Of a DNA stretch of 64,000 nucleotides, positions 9,845 through 22,159 are shown piece by piece. Where the stretch lies: assembly GCA_028023455.1 (NCBI GenBank), contig JAQFVV010006197.1, positions 16,923,254-16,987,253 on the forward strand, written 5' to 3'. The stretch comes from Epiperipatus broadwayi (Eukaryota; Onychophora; Udeonychophora; Euonychophora; Peripatidae). How positions within the stretch are numbered: position 1 is the first letter of the stretch; every line of letters begins with the position of its first letter. A program made the position numbers and the translations under genes. The notes below the pieces were generated by a model, which was not told where the DNA came from, searched no databases, and saw nothing but the letters and a program-made list of their open reading frames with translations.

Positions 9845-12800
9845 ATGTGAGTTTCATATACTGATTGGTATAATCATTACTAAACTCATTTTTAATTTTT
9901 TATCTTTCTCTTTTTGTTTTTCTTAGGAAATTAGATAGCCATATTTGTTTATGAGTTACTGCTCTTACAATCAATGCTTCATAATGGCCTGAATTAAATT
10001 ATTAATGAAAAAAAAAAAGCCCAACTTGTTTCCAGCTATCAAAGAAAACCAGTTACAAACTATTATTAAAAATCCTTAGTTTTTTTTTCTTTCTCAAATT
10101 TCAAGATAATATATATAACTTGATCAGCTTATTAAACATGCTTCCAAGAGTTGTTCACTTCACTCTTCTCCAGAGTTGTGTACTTAAGCTTGAGTAATTG
10201 GACACAAATTCACATCATCAGATTGATTTTAACTTATTTTCATTAATAAAGATTTAGCATTCAAAACTGAAAGTAATGTATCTATCAGTCACTTTTTACT
10301 TCTTTATATTATTCAGACTAATACACAAATTCAAAAAACCCCAAGACATTAGACCCAGGCTAATAATAAAGGTAAAAGCCTAAAAACAATCTACAACATT
10401 ATAAAATAGAATGAAGAAAAGTGCTCATGGATTCAAGATAACTTCTGTGTTACAAATTTACAATTAGTATCTAAAATTATTAATTACAGTAATAGTTTAT
10501 AACATTATATAGATTAATAGAATGATTAATAGTTATTAAGTTTAAAATTATTGTATTTTTCAACTATTTCTATAATTTTACAAAACAACTATATTTCAAA
10601 CATTTATATTTACTATTATTGCCATCTTATTTTTTTTTAAAAAGTTTAATATATACAAACAATCTCTTTTATAATTATAAAAATATAAAGTGAATAATTG
10701 AAATTTGGGCAATTTTTGACATTTCAAAATATTTTTAAATTTTTTTATAGGTTTAATACAAATTTTAATATCAAACAATACAGATCTTATAATAATCATA
10801 CAAATGTCATTAATGTCTTGCTTGCTTTGTTTATTTATAATGGCAGAAAATAATATTCTCTGATAGAACTTTTTTCTAATACAATTTAAATTTGTCTGTT
10901 TTATTTTATGTTTTATGAACTGCAATTCTGTGTTAAGTTCATAACTTATTCAATATGACAGCAGTTACTGAAATGAATTTAACATTTATAAAGTTTGCAA
11001 ATAGCAAAAAAAAAGAAAGAATAAATGTGTATCTGAATATATTTAAAAAAATTACTCTTGATAAGTTCCTATATGTTTATGTGGCCATTGCATTAACACA
11101 AACATTTTACATTTTATATAAGTACAATTTAAATAGTATTAGTCAGTTCGTGAATTACTTATTAATAAAGAATCAGCAGCAGCTGTACACATATATGAAT
11201 TAATAGATTTAAATCATATATAGAAAATGATATATTAAAAAAAACTTAATGTGTTAGACATTCAGGAATGTTATAAATATGTACAAATAAAAATAAATGT
11301 TATATAAAATTAATTTCAAAATACAACTATGTAAAGTACATTCTTTTTATTAAGTTGTGAATTATCGTGAAAACTACATAGAAAGTTCAAACTAAGTTCA
11401 CTGCTACAATTAAAAAAAAAGACTTCCACATTAAATTATAATAATTCAAAAAAATAAATGACATTTAAGTTTATAAAAGGAAATAAGTTAAAGCAAAAGC
11501 TGTTGATAATATAAAACAATTTAGTTAAAAATTGATAAATGAAATAATAATAATGTAAGGATATCAAAGTCTTTATGCATTAATCCAGCACAGTTAAAAC
11601 AAAGTATATATTGAAAGCCATTCAATACAGATATAGTTTAAATTTTAAAATATTTATCAATCTAAAGATCTGCAAAAAAGGTATAATTATTAAATAAATT
11701 CACATAAGAAAATAATTTTTAGATATTTTTTTGATAATGTAGAAATGAAAACAAGGACTGATAAAAATCTTCTAGTTATCATGCTATGAAATATCTTACC
11801 AATTATGCTTGGAAATTTCTGGGATGAATTGTCAAAGTTATTAATATCTAACTAGCAAATTTAAAAATGCGAAGACTGGCAAAAAACAACAGAAATACTA
11901 ATAACATTTATGTTTCAATTCTGACAAATCAAATATTATAAGAGATGTAAACTAAATGCTGAAGAAATAAATATAAGAGTAAACAAAAGAACTTTAAGCA
12001 ATTTTGACATTGAAATGATGATCATAGTAAATAATTTAGCTGGCAATAAAATTTGGTCATTATATTCATAGGATGGCAGTAAGACATGTACAATATCAAA
12101 AAAATATTTAGAAATATCAAAATAATTTGATAAAATACTTGAATCTAAAAAACTATACATGCTCTAAATTAGAGAACTAAATAATGCATTAATTAAGGCA
12201 AAAATATCTAAGTACTAAAACATGGTCAATGTGGATGGAAGTATCAAGTAACCATTCTGATTTGTTATCTTTTTCAGAATTAAGTGACATAAGATATATT
12301 TTCCTTTTCAAAAATATAATATATCTAAATAAACAAACTAAATACCCTCAATCTAAAACATAAAGAAAAGATTTTTATTTAACCCATAATTAATTGACAC
12401 CTGCAATTATGACATTAAAAATTATGCAGATCAAAATTTATATTACTACTTGTCCATGAAGATAACCAATTCTCTTTTTTGAATATATACAAGTAGATAT
12501 CCAGATGTTATTATTATATATTCCATTCAATCTTGGAAACAAGATAAATTATTTCTATGCCTTATCTTGTACCAAATGTATACATATAATGAATACCACA
12601 CTTGACTAATAACTTCTCAATTTTCTAATCTTGTTCAGAATCATAAGAGAGGAAGTTATTTTCTATCAATTTTAAGTTTATATATACATATATATTTAAA
12701 AATACTTCACTAGAAATTTTTATTCCTGTCAATTATCATTTGATAACTTACTGTTGCTCAAAAAGTCATGGAATCCTTAAAAGTGACCAGTTGAGTTACA

Positions 12801-12897
12801 ATCGAGGAACCTTCAGTTCTCAATTCTATCCCTTATCACTGCATTTAACTCCACAAAAGATTAACATATTGCAAAGTGTTAAAAACAAGTACATTAA
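9845..12897. other. AT-rich stretch with no identifiable gene
   Basis: Two longer chance ORFs occur (minus 10,596-10,925 and plus 10,955-11,203). They have A/T-driven composition (Lys, Ile, Asn, Phe) and no motif. About 10,158-10,215 (CTTCACTCTTCTCCAGAG) resembles 51,795-51,870, suggesting an old dispersed repeat. Confidence 0.35.
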
Positions 12898-13484
12898 GTG
12901 CATACAAACATAAAATAACGGTCTATAAATTATGTTATTAAAATGTTTTATATTAATTATCTGATAAAAAAATAAATAAATTAGTTTGAGAATGCACTAA
13001 TTTAAAAACATTCTCATAATTAAAATTCTAGAGAACAAGACTTTACAAAAGGGTAAATTAAAGATACATAAACCAATGGATCAGTGAAGCAAACATTTGG
13101 CAGGAGAATTAGTTGACTTACACCTAGTCTAACCCCAATAAAAATGAAAAAGGGACCAAGGTCTACACATATATACAAGCTACCTAGTTTGTATTAGCAC
13201 ACCTCAGGGCTTATGTAATAAAAGTAAGTAAATATAATCAATAACTAATACTGTATATCTTTATTGTATTTATGTTATATATATTTTGTATTTACTATTG
13301 AAAAACTAATATTACATGTGTTAGTTATTCATATTGCATATGTAGTTAACTTACTGGTTTGAAGAAAAAATGCTTAAATTATGTTATCCTGGTGTTTTCA
13401 TTGTTTTTATTCTATATGGCATTTGATTCCTTTGCCTATAGTTACAGCAGCATATTTGTTAGAAGTTCGGACAAAATATACAAG
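12898..13484 (+). repeat. 5' LTR of the decayed gypsy element
   Basis: Matches the split 3' copy: TGCATACAAACATAAAAT here against TGCACACAAACATAAAAT at 17,437. Further shared blocks are CTAATACTGTATATCT, TTATTCATATTGCATAT, and the end near GCATATTTGTTAGAAGTTC. The ends are approximate. Confidence 0.65.
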
Positions 13485-13559
13485 TGTTATAGTCAAAAAA
13501 ATCTGCATCCTCAGAATTTTAGAATTTCAACCAACAAAATTCTGAAGGAAAAAATAAAT

Positions 13560-14260
13560 TCAAATACATGTCAACTGAATAGGATATTAATAAATTTGAT
13601 GTCGAAAACTTCTCTGACTGGCAAACCTATATAAAACGTCTAGGCAAATATTTTACTATTAAATTCCACAAAAGACAATGGCATGAAAATTGCTAACTTA
13701 TTCTTATTTGATACTAAGATAATAGAAATAGCAAACAGATTTTGCAAATCTGATTAGTCTGAAAGTATATCTTACATAGAATTAATTTTTAAAAAAATTA
13801 CAGATCACTTTAACTGAACTTTCCAAACATATAGCTTTACATCTGCATGAAAGACACCAAAAGAGATGGCTGGGTTGCAAAGACTATGATATAATCTTGA
13901 GAAAAATGGCAAATAAATGTGCATGTAATAAATATCTTGAAGTTTTATCAGAACAATTCTTGTATGGCTAATCTAAACTTGTGACAGCAGCTCTTGGCAA
14001 TTTTTTCCCTTAATATGAGGCCCATTAAAATAGGTACTGCTCATGAATTAGTTATGAACCATTCCAAGAGTTCCATAAAATGATATTAAATAAATCATAA
14101 TCCTTGATGCATCTAAAACTTAAATTTGTCAAAAAAAAAAATTAAATGCTATTGCTTATGAAAATCCTGAATGATAATAAATGACATGTAACTGGAAAGA
14201 TGCAAAGTACAAAAGTTGTAGCAAAATAAGCCATTTAGCAACAATTTTCTGTATAAAAAT
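13560..14260 (+). pseudogene. gag remnant of the gypsy element, with CCHC-like knuckle
   Basis: Gag would form the virus-like particle. NFSDWQTYIKRLGKYF (about 13,600-13,650) fits the start of Ty3/gypsy capsid domains, where a Trp-containing block follows an aromatic-rich lead. KCACNKYLEVLSEQFLYG (about 13,915-13,968) fits the later block ending in a conserved F-x-x-G-L turn. At about 14,205-14,255 the frame reads YKSCSKISHLATIFC, a degenerate C-x2-C-x4-H-x4-C zinc knuckle whose first Cys has become Tyr. Stops and frameshifts occur throughout. The ORF at 13,359-13,634 mixes LTR and gag sequence and is not a separate gene. Confidence 0.65.
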
Positions 14261-14299
14261 AAAATAAAGACAAAAATAGAAAATATTAGCAGGGTAAAT

Positions 14300-17110
14300 C
14301 TGTCACAAACAAATCCAATATTAGAATTAATGAAGCAGAAGTGATAGATTCTGGCAAGTAATGATAATTCTAAAAATTTGTAATAAACTCATTGAAATGG
14401 AGATTGGTTACAGAACTGAACACTGCTACCAAATGAGTTCAAAGATTTCCCAAAGATAATGAAACTGATATTAAGATGAGAGACACAAATAATAAACCTA
14501 TCAAAATAATAGTTATGATTAAAATGCCAGATAATGTTAAACATTATCACAAACAATTAATTTTCTTTATATAATGACAACTAGAAAGCGCATGTGCATT
14601 AGCTTATTGGTATTACAGTTCATAGTAAAGAGTAAATTAAAACCATTACTAGATCATGAATGATTTACGGATTTAGGCAAAAAAATATGCTTAGTTAATA
14701 AATACAATGAAAGCATAAATACAGAGTAAATATGATTATTTGGATCATATTAAGGAAGTAGTAAAACAGACCTGATTATCATTGAGCTGTAAGAAGAGTC
14801 AAAACTGCTACTATGCAAAGTATGAAAAGTATTTTTTGCACTGAAAGCATGAATCAAAGGAACTTAAATATCCTTGTAAAAAAGAGAGTAATAATACTTG
14901 TTGAAAATGCAGAGTGAACTTTTAAAATTATCATCTCAAAGACCAATGAAAATTTTTTAATATGCAATGATTATCAAGTGACTGTTCATAAATAGCTTTA
15001 GCAAAAAGACTTTATCTAGTTTTCAACTTAAAGAGAAATTCCAGCCAGTTTAGAAAGTGCAAAATTCTTTGCAAAAGTTAAATTTCAATGCAGTTTTCTA
15101 CCCATTAACTGTATTCAAAGACAGAGTTAAGTTCCTGACTATTGTAACCCATAAAAGATTATCAGCTGACACCACCAAACATTTTTCAAACTAAATTTGA
15201 AGCATTGTTAAAAGGAATAGATGAAATCATATCTTACTTTGAAAACATATTAATAACTGCAAGCTCAAAAAAGTACTACGGAATAGAATTTAAAAAGTAT
15301 ATAATTAACCATTAATAATTTAACTACAAATTATTTCCTTTTCTGAACTAACATAATAAATGAATAATATTGAATTTCAAAATTCTTACACATTTCACTT
15401 TTCAGCAAAAAAAACTTTTATTATTGATTACAGTTTTTTTGCTGAAAAGTGAAATGTGTAAGAATTTTGAAATTCAATATTATATATGAAGACAGCAAGA
15501 ACAGAGGAGGAAGAAAATAATAAATGAATGTTAATGAACACATACGCAGAAAAGATAGATTTTTAAATATTCAGCTTTATTACTACCTAGCATGCTTTTG
15601 ATATATCATATTTATCATATTCAAACTCAATTTTAGTAAATGCAAATGGTGTACTAAGGAAATTAAATTCTTAGGGCACTTATTTTTGGAAGAAAACATA
15701 AAACCTCACCCAAAAAAATCAACTAGCTAAAAACACACAGAAGCTGATGAATTCCTATGACTTGTGAATTTATTTGAAAGCTTTTTGTAAAGAAAAGCCC
15801 ATGTGGCTACTGAACTTTAAATAAACTGCAAGAAGAAACATTTCAAAAAGATCTGTTAACTTCAAACTGATTATTGGTTCATTTTGACAATAGTTTGGAT
15901 ATAAACCTGACAAAGAACACACATGACTGTACTTAGCCATCTCTTTTATGATGGTGAACACTAATTGTTATTCACCAATATATTTCCAATAATCCATTCA
16001 AAATAATAATTGATCATTGTCCATTATTGTGAATATTCTTCAATACGAAACCACACCAGAACATGTATATTCAAGAATGGTAAGCTGATACAAATTATCA
16101 GCAATATGAGTTGGAATTTAGACTTAAAAAACCAAATAGATGCCCTTTATCTTATATCACATGCAAACAAGAAAACAAAAATGATACAATAGTAAATTAT
16201 GCTGACAATTAGAACCCAAAGTTAATAAATAATGAAACCATAGTAAAATGGACAAAAGTCAATATACCAGATGCTCTTCAAATGCATAAAAGTTCGTTGA
16301 TCCAGCAATTGGCCAGAAAATCACAAAATCTTCATATAATTTGTGTGAGAAGTTGCCAATAATAAGAATTGCATTATAGTTGCCGATAAAATATTGATAC
16401 CATCTCAAAAAAACTGATACATTATAATTTCTCACAATGGTAATTCTGACTTAGCAAGAGCAAAAGCACTTGCTCACAATTAAAGCTTACATTAAAGTGC
16501 AAAATATATCAGCAGCAAAAGCCTATCAAAGAAATATATCTTATGGTCAAAAGTTGAGAAACCTTAAAGTTATGTACAAATTGTTTACATGATTGCTATC
16601 TACAATCATATTTCTGACACTGACTCTAAATGGGTCAAATATAAAATTGCCAAGAATATTAGTTCACAATGAAAATAGTCAGACTGTTAAAAGAAACATG
16701 TGCCGTGGATCATCTGAAACACACATGTTCGATAATGAGTGTTCATTCTGATTTAATGTGAAAACTTTTTAGTTGAACAGAAGGTATCAGCCCGAAAAAA
16801 TTCCATAACTGAGAAATCTATACAACAGATAAAACAGACACTAATTAAAGATAATATTCAAGAGATCATAAATTTACTTATAAAATATCAACATATCACT
16901 CAATCTATAACTACAAGTACAACATCCATAGTTTTTGATGGAACAAGGTTCCATAAAAATATTTCTATCCAGTAAATGGAAAAATTAATCAACTACTGAC
17001 AAAGGAAAATGTACCTACTCAATTAGAGAAAAAATTTGGGTATGAGATAATCTTCAGAAAAAATAGACAGATGGAACTACTACTAAAATAATTTTGTGAC
17101 ACAAAATTGA
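14300..17110 (+). pseudogene. pol remnant of the gypsy element (RT, RNase H, integrase)
   Basis: The order is that of Ty3/gypsy pol. RT: about 15,120-15,255 reads FLTIVTHKR and then, in another frame, PPNIFQTKFEALLKGIDEI followed by YFEN where the family has YLDD, so the catalytic aspartates are gone. RNase H lead-in: about 15,860-15,905 reads LLVHFDNSLDINLT. Integrase C-terminus: about 16,875-16,960 reads LLIKYQHITQSITTS followed by a block aligned with the usual P-x-E-L-L-F-G-R, and about 17,030-17,100 matches the later V-W-x-R-D region. Frames change repeatedly. A hairpin (15,365-15,482) lies between RT and RNase H. A DTG-like protease site could not be confirmed (near 14,335 the frame reads IDSGK). 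Confidence 0.7.
15365..15482. repeat. Near-perfect short hairpin (51-bp arms) inside gypsy pol
   Basis: 15,365-15,415 is the reverse complement of 15,432-15,482, with essentially no mismatches and a spacer of about 16 bp. The left arm includes CTTACACATTTCACTTTTCA and the right arm TGAAAAGTGAAATGTGTAAG. It lies within otherwise badly decayed pol sequence, so the inverted duplication is much younger than the element. Confidence 0.92.
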
Positions 17111-17436
17111 AATTCAAACTGTTCTTGGAATGTATATTTGTCACCACATAAAGCACATCCAGCTAAAGTAGACATTAGTGCTGATGGCAAAATAAATCCT
17201 GATAACAATTAACCTACAGTAAACAAAAAATTTTTGATGATTGAAACAAAGGAAGCTATATTATTGAAAGAAAATGTAGGAATTGAACTGTTAGATTAAA
17301 CAGAAAAGTAATACTCCAAATGTCTCCACAATAAAAATAAGTCTGCATGTGCGACGATTTCCAGCGCATATAAAGAATTACAAGTGAAACAATAGAAAAA
17401 TTTACAGCTCTCAGGAATAGGATAGAATAGTACAAT

Positions 17437-17681
17437 GCACACAAACATAAAATATAATTTAGTAAAAATTTGAAAATTATATTAATAAATTATTAGATTA
17501 TATATAATTTGTTCAATAATAAATAAATTAATTAATTGATTCAAGAACACAGCAATTGAAAAAAACATTCTCATTCTTATGATTAAAATTACTTCAAATA
17601 ATAAAACCCTATAAAAAAGTAAATTAAAAAATTAAAGACACAAACTAATGGATGAGCGAAAGTTATTTGATAAGAGAATTA
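17437..17681 (+). repeat. 3' LTR of the gypsy element, left part
   Basis: Homologous to 12,898-13,115 and broken off at the PLE insertion. ATAAGAGAATTA (17,670-17,681) is the left copy of the PLE target duplication. Confidence 0.65.
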
Positions 17682-17726
17682 AATATTACCAAAATCACAC
17701 TTTTCTTTATTTTTGCCATAATATCT

Positions 17727-17790
17727 TATAAATACAATTTATCCAAACCGCTTCAAACACTTTTTAGCAAAACTCTTTATTTGTACATAT
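17727..17790 (+). repeat. Left 64-bp inverted repeat of the Penelope-like element
   Basis: Identical over 64 of 64 bases to the reverse complement of 19,581-19,644. It begins TATAAATACAATTTATCC. A 45-bp segment (17,682-17,726) separates it from the left target duplication. Confidence 0.95.
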
Positions 17791-17794
17791 AAAG

Positions 17795-18620
17795 TTTACG
17801 GTTGAGAAGGAAGAGAATAATGAAATTGCGTATCTGGATATAACGTTTCAAAAGAAATTGATAGATAAAAAATGGTGTATTCAGACAAGTATTTATAAAA
17901 AGAACAATATTGGTAACAAAATAAGTTGGTTTTCCAACATTGATAGGAAATATAAAATTAGTGTATATATTCAAGAATATACAGAGCTGCAATGTATTGT
18001 TCAAGGAAAGAAGATTATAATAAACAAAATGATTTAATAATCAATGAGTTAAAAATGAATGGTTTCCCTGTATATATAATTAAAAGAAGTATTGGAAAAA
18101 TAGAGTATAAGATAAGTAAAAATAAAAGGTGAAAACAGATATATAGGAATAAAAACAAATAATATCATAGTGAATAAGTTTAACAAAATTACAAAGAAGA
18201 TTAATAAAAGATACAAAATAATAATTAATACAAAAATAGTTAATAAAAAAAGACAAAACCTATTAAATTTGATAAATAACAAATACATAGGATATAATAA
18301 AGAAATAATTAATGGAGTATATGTGATAAAATGCAAACAATGTCTAGATAGTGGGATTGATAACAAATATGTGGGAGAAACAAAAAATTCTATAAAAACA
18401 AGATTAAAACAATATATGGCAGATAATAAATCACTGATATATATATATACATACAAAAGAAACAGAACACAAATTTACACAAAGTTCAATAAAAATGAGG
18501 TTACATACAGAAAGTATTAAAAAAATAAAAATAAAAGAAGCTGTATTAATAAAAAAAAATTAAACCAGAATTTAATAGAGATTCTGAAATTAGGATGAGA
18601 TTGGTATAGATATAGTTATT
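17795..18620 (+). pseudogene. Penelope-like RT thumb and GIY-YIG endonuclease remnant
   Basis: PLE proteins copy RNA to DNA and nick the target with a GIY-YIG domain. From 17,795 the frame reads FTVEKEENNEIAYLDITF and then TSIYKK, matching the C-terminal RT region of PLEs (family pattern F-T-x-E with a later F-L-D and a Y-R-K). After a stop near 18,034 the readable text continues as NELKMNGFPVYIIK. The ORF at 18,170-18,520 contains GVYVIKCKQC (about 18,314) and KYVGETKNSIKTRL (about 18,366), the two halves of the GIY-YIG core with a CxxC. The element-specific tail, ending in a P-x-F-N-R pattern, is in a shifted frame near 18,560-18,600. The minus-strand ORF at 18,049-18,456 is a shadow of this gene. 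Confidence 0.8.
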
Positions 18621-19540
18621 AAATAAGATATAGAGGTAAATATGTAAAGAGATAATTGTTTATAAATGAGTTGTGGATGCTAAAAAATGGTTAAGTTAAA
18701 TAGGAGTATAAATGTGGGTATATTATAGATATTACATAATAGAAAAATAATAAATTAATAAACTTAGCATAATATTTACATATAAAACAGTACAATAAAA
18801 ATTTATGAGAATTATATAATAATAATAATAAAAGTTAAAGTGTATAAAATAAAAAAATATATATGTAAATAAAGTTATAGGGAATATATATAAAAACATA
18901 TAAAGCAGTATAATATAAATTTATGAGAATTATATAATAATAATAAAAGTTAGTGTATAAAATAAAATATATATATAAATAGAGTTGTAGGGGATATATA
19001 TATTTAGTTTAAATAATATTAATAGAGGGAGCTAGGGTATAAGATAATTTTTTGAAAAAACGTTTTTTAAAAGATCAAAATAGACTTGGTAAGTTCAAAG
19101 ATTATAATGTTTATAAGTTTTAAATATTCAGAAATAATAATAAATATAAAATATTATTTTTAAAAGAAGAATGGGTAAGGAAATAATAAATGTTATGATT
19201 TAAAATTTAAAGAATTTTAGTTACTAACCATAAAGTTTAAGTTTATGAAGAATAATTAGTAGATTGTTAATAATAACAAAATAGATAATATATTTACATT
19301 AATAGGTTGTACTTGAATGTATATATGTATAAAATTAGGAATACACATGTATAATTTATATTTATTTTCTATTTATGTTGTACATTTTATTTTATATTAA
19401 TTGTTTTATTTGAGTTTGATTATTTATTTCAGTTTTTTTAATATATATATTATGTTCTTTTTAGTTTTTTATTGTTTAAATTTTTTATGGTGTTATTATA
19501 TAGTTGTTTTTTATTTTATTTTGTTCATTATATCATAGCT

Positions 19541-19570
19541 CTGAAGAAGACTGCAGGTTAGTTGAAACGT
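19541..19570 (+). ncRNA. Hammerhead-ribozyme-like core near the 3' end of the Penelope-like element
   Basis: CTGAAGA (19,541-19,547) fits the conserved CUGANGA box and GAAA (19,564-19,567) the second box, followed by CGTA. Between them GACT and AGTT can pair as a 4-bp stem II (one G-U) around a 7-base loop, with one extra A before the stem. ACGT after GA is the very short stem III usual in PLE hammerheads, which act as dimers. Known biology: PLE terminal repeats carry such ribozymes. The stem I partner was not found, so activity is unlikely or unproven. Confidence 0.55.
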
Positions 19571-19580
19571 AGATGTATGT

Positions 19581-19644
19581 ATATGTACAAATAAAGAGTT
19601 TTGCTAAAAAGTGTTTGAAGCGGTTTGGATAAATTGTATTTATA
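19581..19644 (-). repeat. Right 64-bp inverted repeat of the Penelope-like element
   Basis: Exact reverse complement of 17,727-17,790. It contains AATAAA (19,590-19,595), a possible polyadenylation signal, and begins about 11 bp after the hammerhead-like core. Confidence 0.95.
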
Positions 19645-20022
19645 AGAGAACTAGTTGATTTGTATTCAATCTATCCTCACTGAAGGCATAAAGGGGAACC
19701 AAGAATTATATTCACAGTCTATTAGGGCATATTATTATTTTAGTAGGAATCAGGACACATGTAATGAAAACAGATAGGTACATTCAGTAATTAATACTGT
19801 ATATCTAAATTTATGTTATATATATTTTGCATCTTACCAGAGTAAAATTAAAAATATTTGTGTTACTTATTCATATTGCATATACTATCAATTTATTTTG
19901 AAGTAAAAATATTTAAATTAAGTTAACTCTGATGCTTTCATTATTTTCTTCTATATAGTGTTCAACTCCCTCTACCTGCAAACATACTTGCATATTGTTG
20001 TTGGACATTCTGATAAAACTTA
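19645..20022 (+). repeat. 3' LTR of the gypsy element, right part
   Basis: Resumes the LTR match after the PLE: AGAACTAGTTGATTTGTATTC here against AGAATTAGTTGACTTACACC in the 5' LTR, then TACTGTATATCT and TTATTCATATTGCATAT. The end is estimated near GGACATTCTGATAAAACTTA. Confidence 0.65.
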
Positions 20023-21475
20023 AGATGGTCATTAACAAATTTAAATGTATTTAGTAATCACATGTTTAAACTTATAAAAGATATTATCTTTAAATCATCT
20101 ACTGCAAAGTGAAAGAGGAAGTAAAGGAGATGAGAGTTAATTATTAAAATAGAGCTTTCAGATTTTCCTTTCTTGATTAACTCTCTGTCTATGAATAATT
20201 ATATATCCCTTTACTAGGCAAACTCTAATTTGGGAACTGAGCAGATGCATGCATTAATTAATCATTATGCTATTTCGCTGCGAAAATATAAGATAAAATA
20301 CAGAGGTTTCACTGCACTAGTTTTTGGATGTATGTTTTATATAGATATAATTAATATATGTCCTTAATGGATTACTTATATGTAATGAAAAAATCAAGTA
20401 GTGTATATTTATTTATATATATAAATTAATATATTTATAACATATATAGAAGCTGAACATTATTTGTCTTTAAAAATAATAAATGACTTTAATACTGCAA
20501 CTATATAATTTTTAAAATACAGTGCATACTTATAATTATAGAGCATTTTATAAGACTTAACTTTTTATTTTAATTGAGGAAATTTATTTAGGAAATCCAT
20601 AAAAATCAGGAAGTATTTTTTTATTTTAAATTGAAATAAATACTCTCTATAACTTTTTGCTATTATTAGTATTTAGTTATAACTATTTTTTGCTACACTT
20701 ATTAACTAAATATATCATTATTATTAACAATACCATCATCATAAAATAATAAGTGAATAAATGATTTTCTATGCAGTATGCATGTTTTCCATATATATAT
20801 ATGAATCTATAAATAAACATTATGTGAAAAAAAGTGAAGCAGAAATTAATAATTAAAATATAAAATCCATTTTACTACATTGATTAGAAGACAAATATGT
20901 TTTTATTAAATTTCTCTTGCTACAACAAAAGTTAAATAAAATATAATAAAAAAAAAAGCAAACAAACAAAAATAAATATATATTCAAGAGATTTTTATAT
21001 CTCTAATGAATTTTAATTTATTCTTAACTGAATTCAAATGGTTTGTACAATCCTGAAAATCAATTGTCCTAATGAGTCTTGAGAGATTTATAATTATCTT
21101 CAATTACTCTGGAAACCTAACAAAGCAAACAAAAGGAAAACTGTTTACTTTGAATGAGATCAATAAAATGAGAAAATTATCATTAATGAATGATAAAAGA
21201 AATGGATGACAGAATTTACAAATATTTTAATTAATCAATATTTTTCAACAAATCTATGAATACCGAACATTTCTGAATATAATTCAGTACAATTGCTTCT
21301 TCATAATTATTAGATGAAATCTGATTAAGCAATAATAGAATAAAACTATGATTTTTTTTTTTTTTTTTAAAGATAAAATTATGATGAACACCATGAAGAG
21401 TGGAGTGATTTATAAAAAAATTGCAAATAAGTTTTTCAAATAAATGCTTAAAATTTAAATTCAAAAATATTCATA
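20023..21475. other. AT-rich stretch without identifiable gene
   Basis: Contains scattered (AT)n runs and a T18 run at about 21,353-21,370. Nothing recognised. Confidence 0.4.
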
Positions 21476-21898
<423 letters not shown>

Positions 21899-21913
21899 TT
21901 ATATAAATAAATT

Positions 21914-22119
21914 GTAATAGTTTAAGCTGTTGCACATGCACTTTGCAGATTTAAACTATAAATGACTGAATACTAACACTTCAAACACATAATAAAGTCT
22001 TTGGGAAAAGATAGAATGGCCAAAGACTTTATCATGTGTTTGAAGTGTTAGTATTCAGTCATTTATAGTTAAAATCTGCAAAGAGCATGTGCAACAGCTT
22101 AATGCTGTTTAACTATTAC
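21914..22119. repeat. Long hairpin with about 90-bp arms, flanked by imperfect direct repeats
   Basis: 21,914-22,003 pairs with 22,019-22,119 in inverted orientation; the right arm carries a short extra segment (AATGCTG) and a few substitutions. The arms include ATTCAGTCATTTATAGTT and its complement. The spacer is about 15 bp. The flanks TATAAAAACAGTTTCGTTAT (about 21,882) and TATAAAAACATCACGCTAT (about 22,124) are similar direct repeats of about 32 bp. It may be a foldback MITE or a replication-born inverted duplication. Confidence 0.85.
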
Positions 22120-22159
22120 AGTTTATAAAAACATCACGCTATATAAAATAATTGATTTA

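Larger units (their letters stand above)
17682..19644 (+). mobile_element. 5'-truncated Penelope-like element inserted in the gypsy 3' LTR
   Basis: About 1.96 kb lying exactly where the gypsy LTR match is interrupted. A 12-bp duplication with one mismatch (ATAAGAGAATTA at 17,670 and ATAAGAGAACTA at 19,642, overlapping the last three bases) supports insertion here. The element codes for a reverse-transcriptase thumb remnant and a GIY-YIG endonuclease, the domain pair that defines Penelope-like elements. It ends with a hammerhead-like core. It is bounded by perfect 64-bp inverted repeats at 17,727-17,790 and 19,581-19,644. The RT fingers and palm are missing, so it is a 5'-truncated dead copy. 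Confidence 0.85.
12898..20022 (+). mobile_element. Decayed Ty3/gypsy LTR retrotransposon, interrupted by a Penelope-like element
   Basis: Two related segments of about 0.58 kb bracket a region whose translations match, in order, gypsy gag, CCHC knuckle, reverse transcriptase, RNase H and integrase. The 5' LTR is about 12,898-13,484. The 3' LTR is split by a PLE into 17,437-17,681 and 19,645-20,022. With the PLE removed the element would be about 5.2 kb, usual for this superfamily. LTR divergence looks high (about 25-30% by eye) and all frames are broken, so it is an old, dead copy. LTR ends are estimated from where the two copies stop matching. No clear primer-binding site was identified. Confidence 0.8.

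Noticed and set aside
10596-10925. 109-codon minus-strand ORF
   Set aside because: Lys/Ile/Asn-rich, no motif, no splice context; expected by chance in about 78% AT sequence.
18049-18456. 135-codon minus-strand ORF with membrane-like composition
   Set aside because: It lies opposite the GIY-YIG frame and is a shadow of A-rich codons. Its hydrophobicity reflects T-rich sequence.
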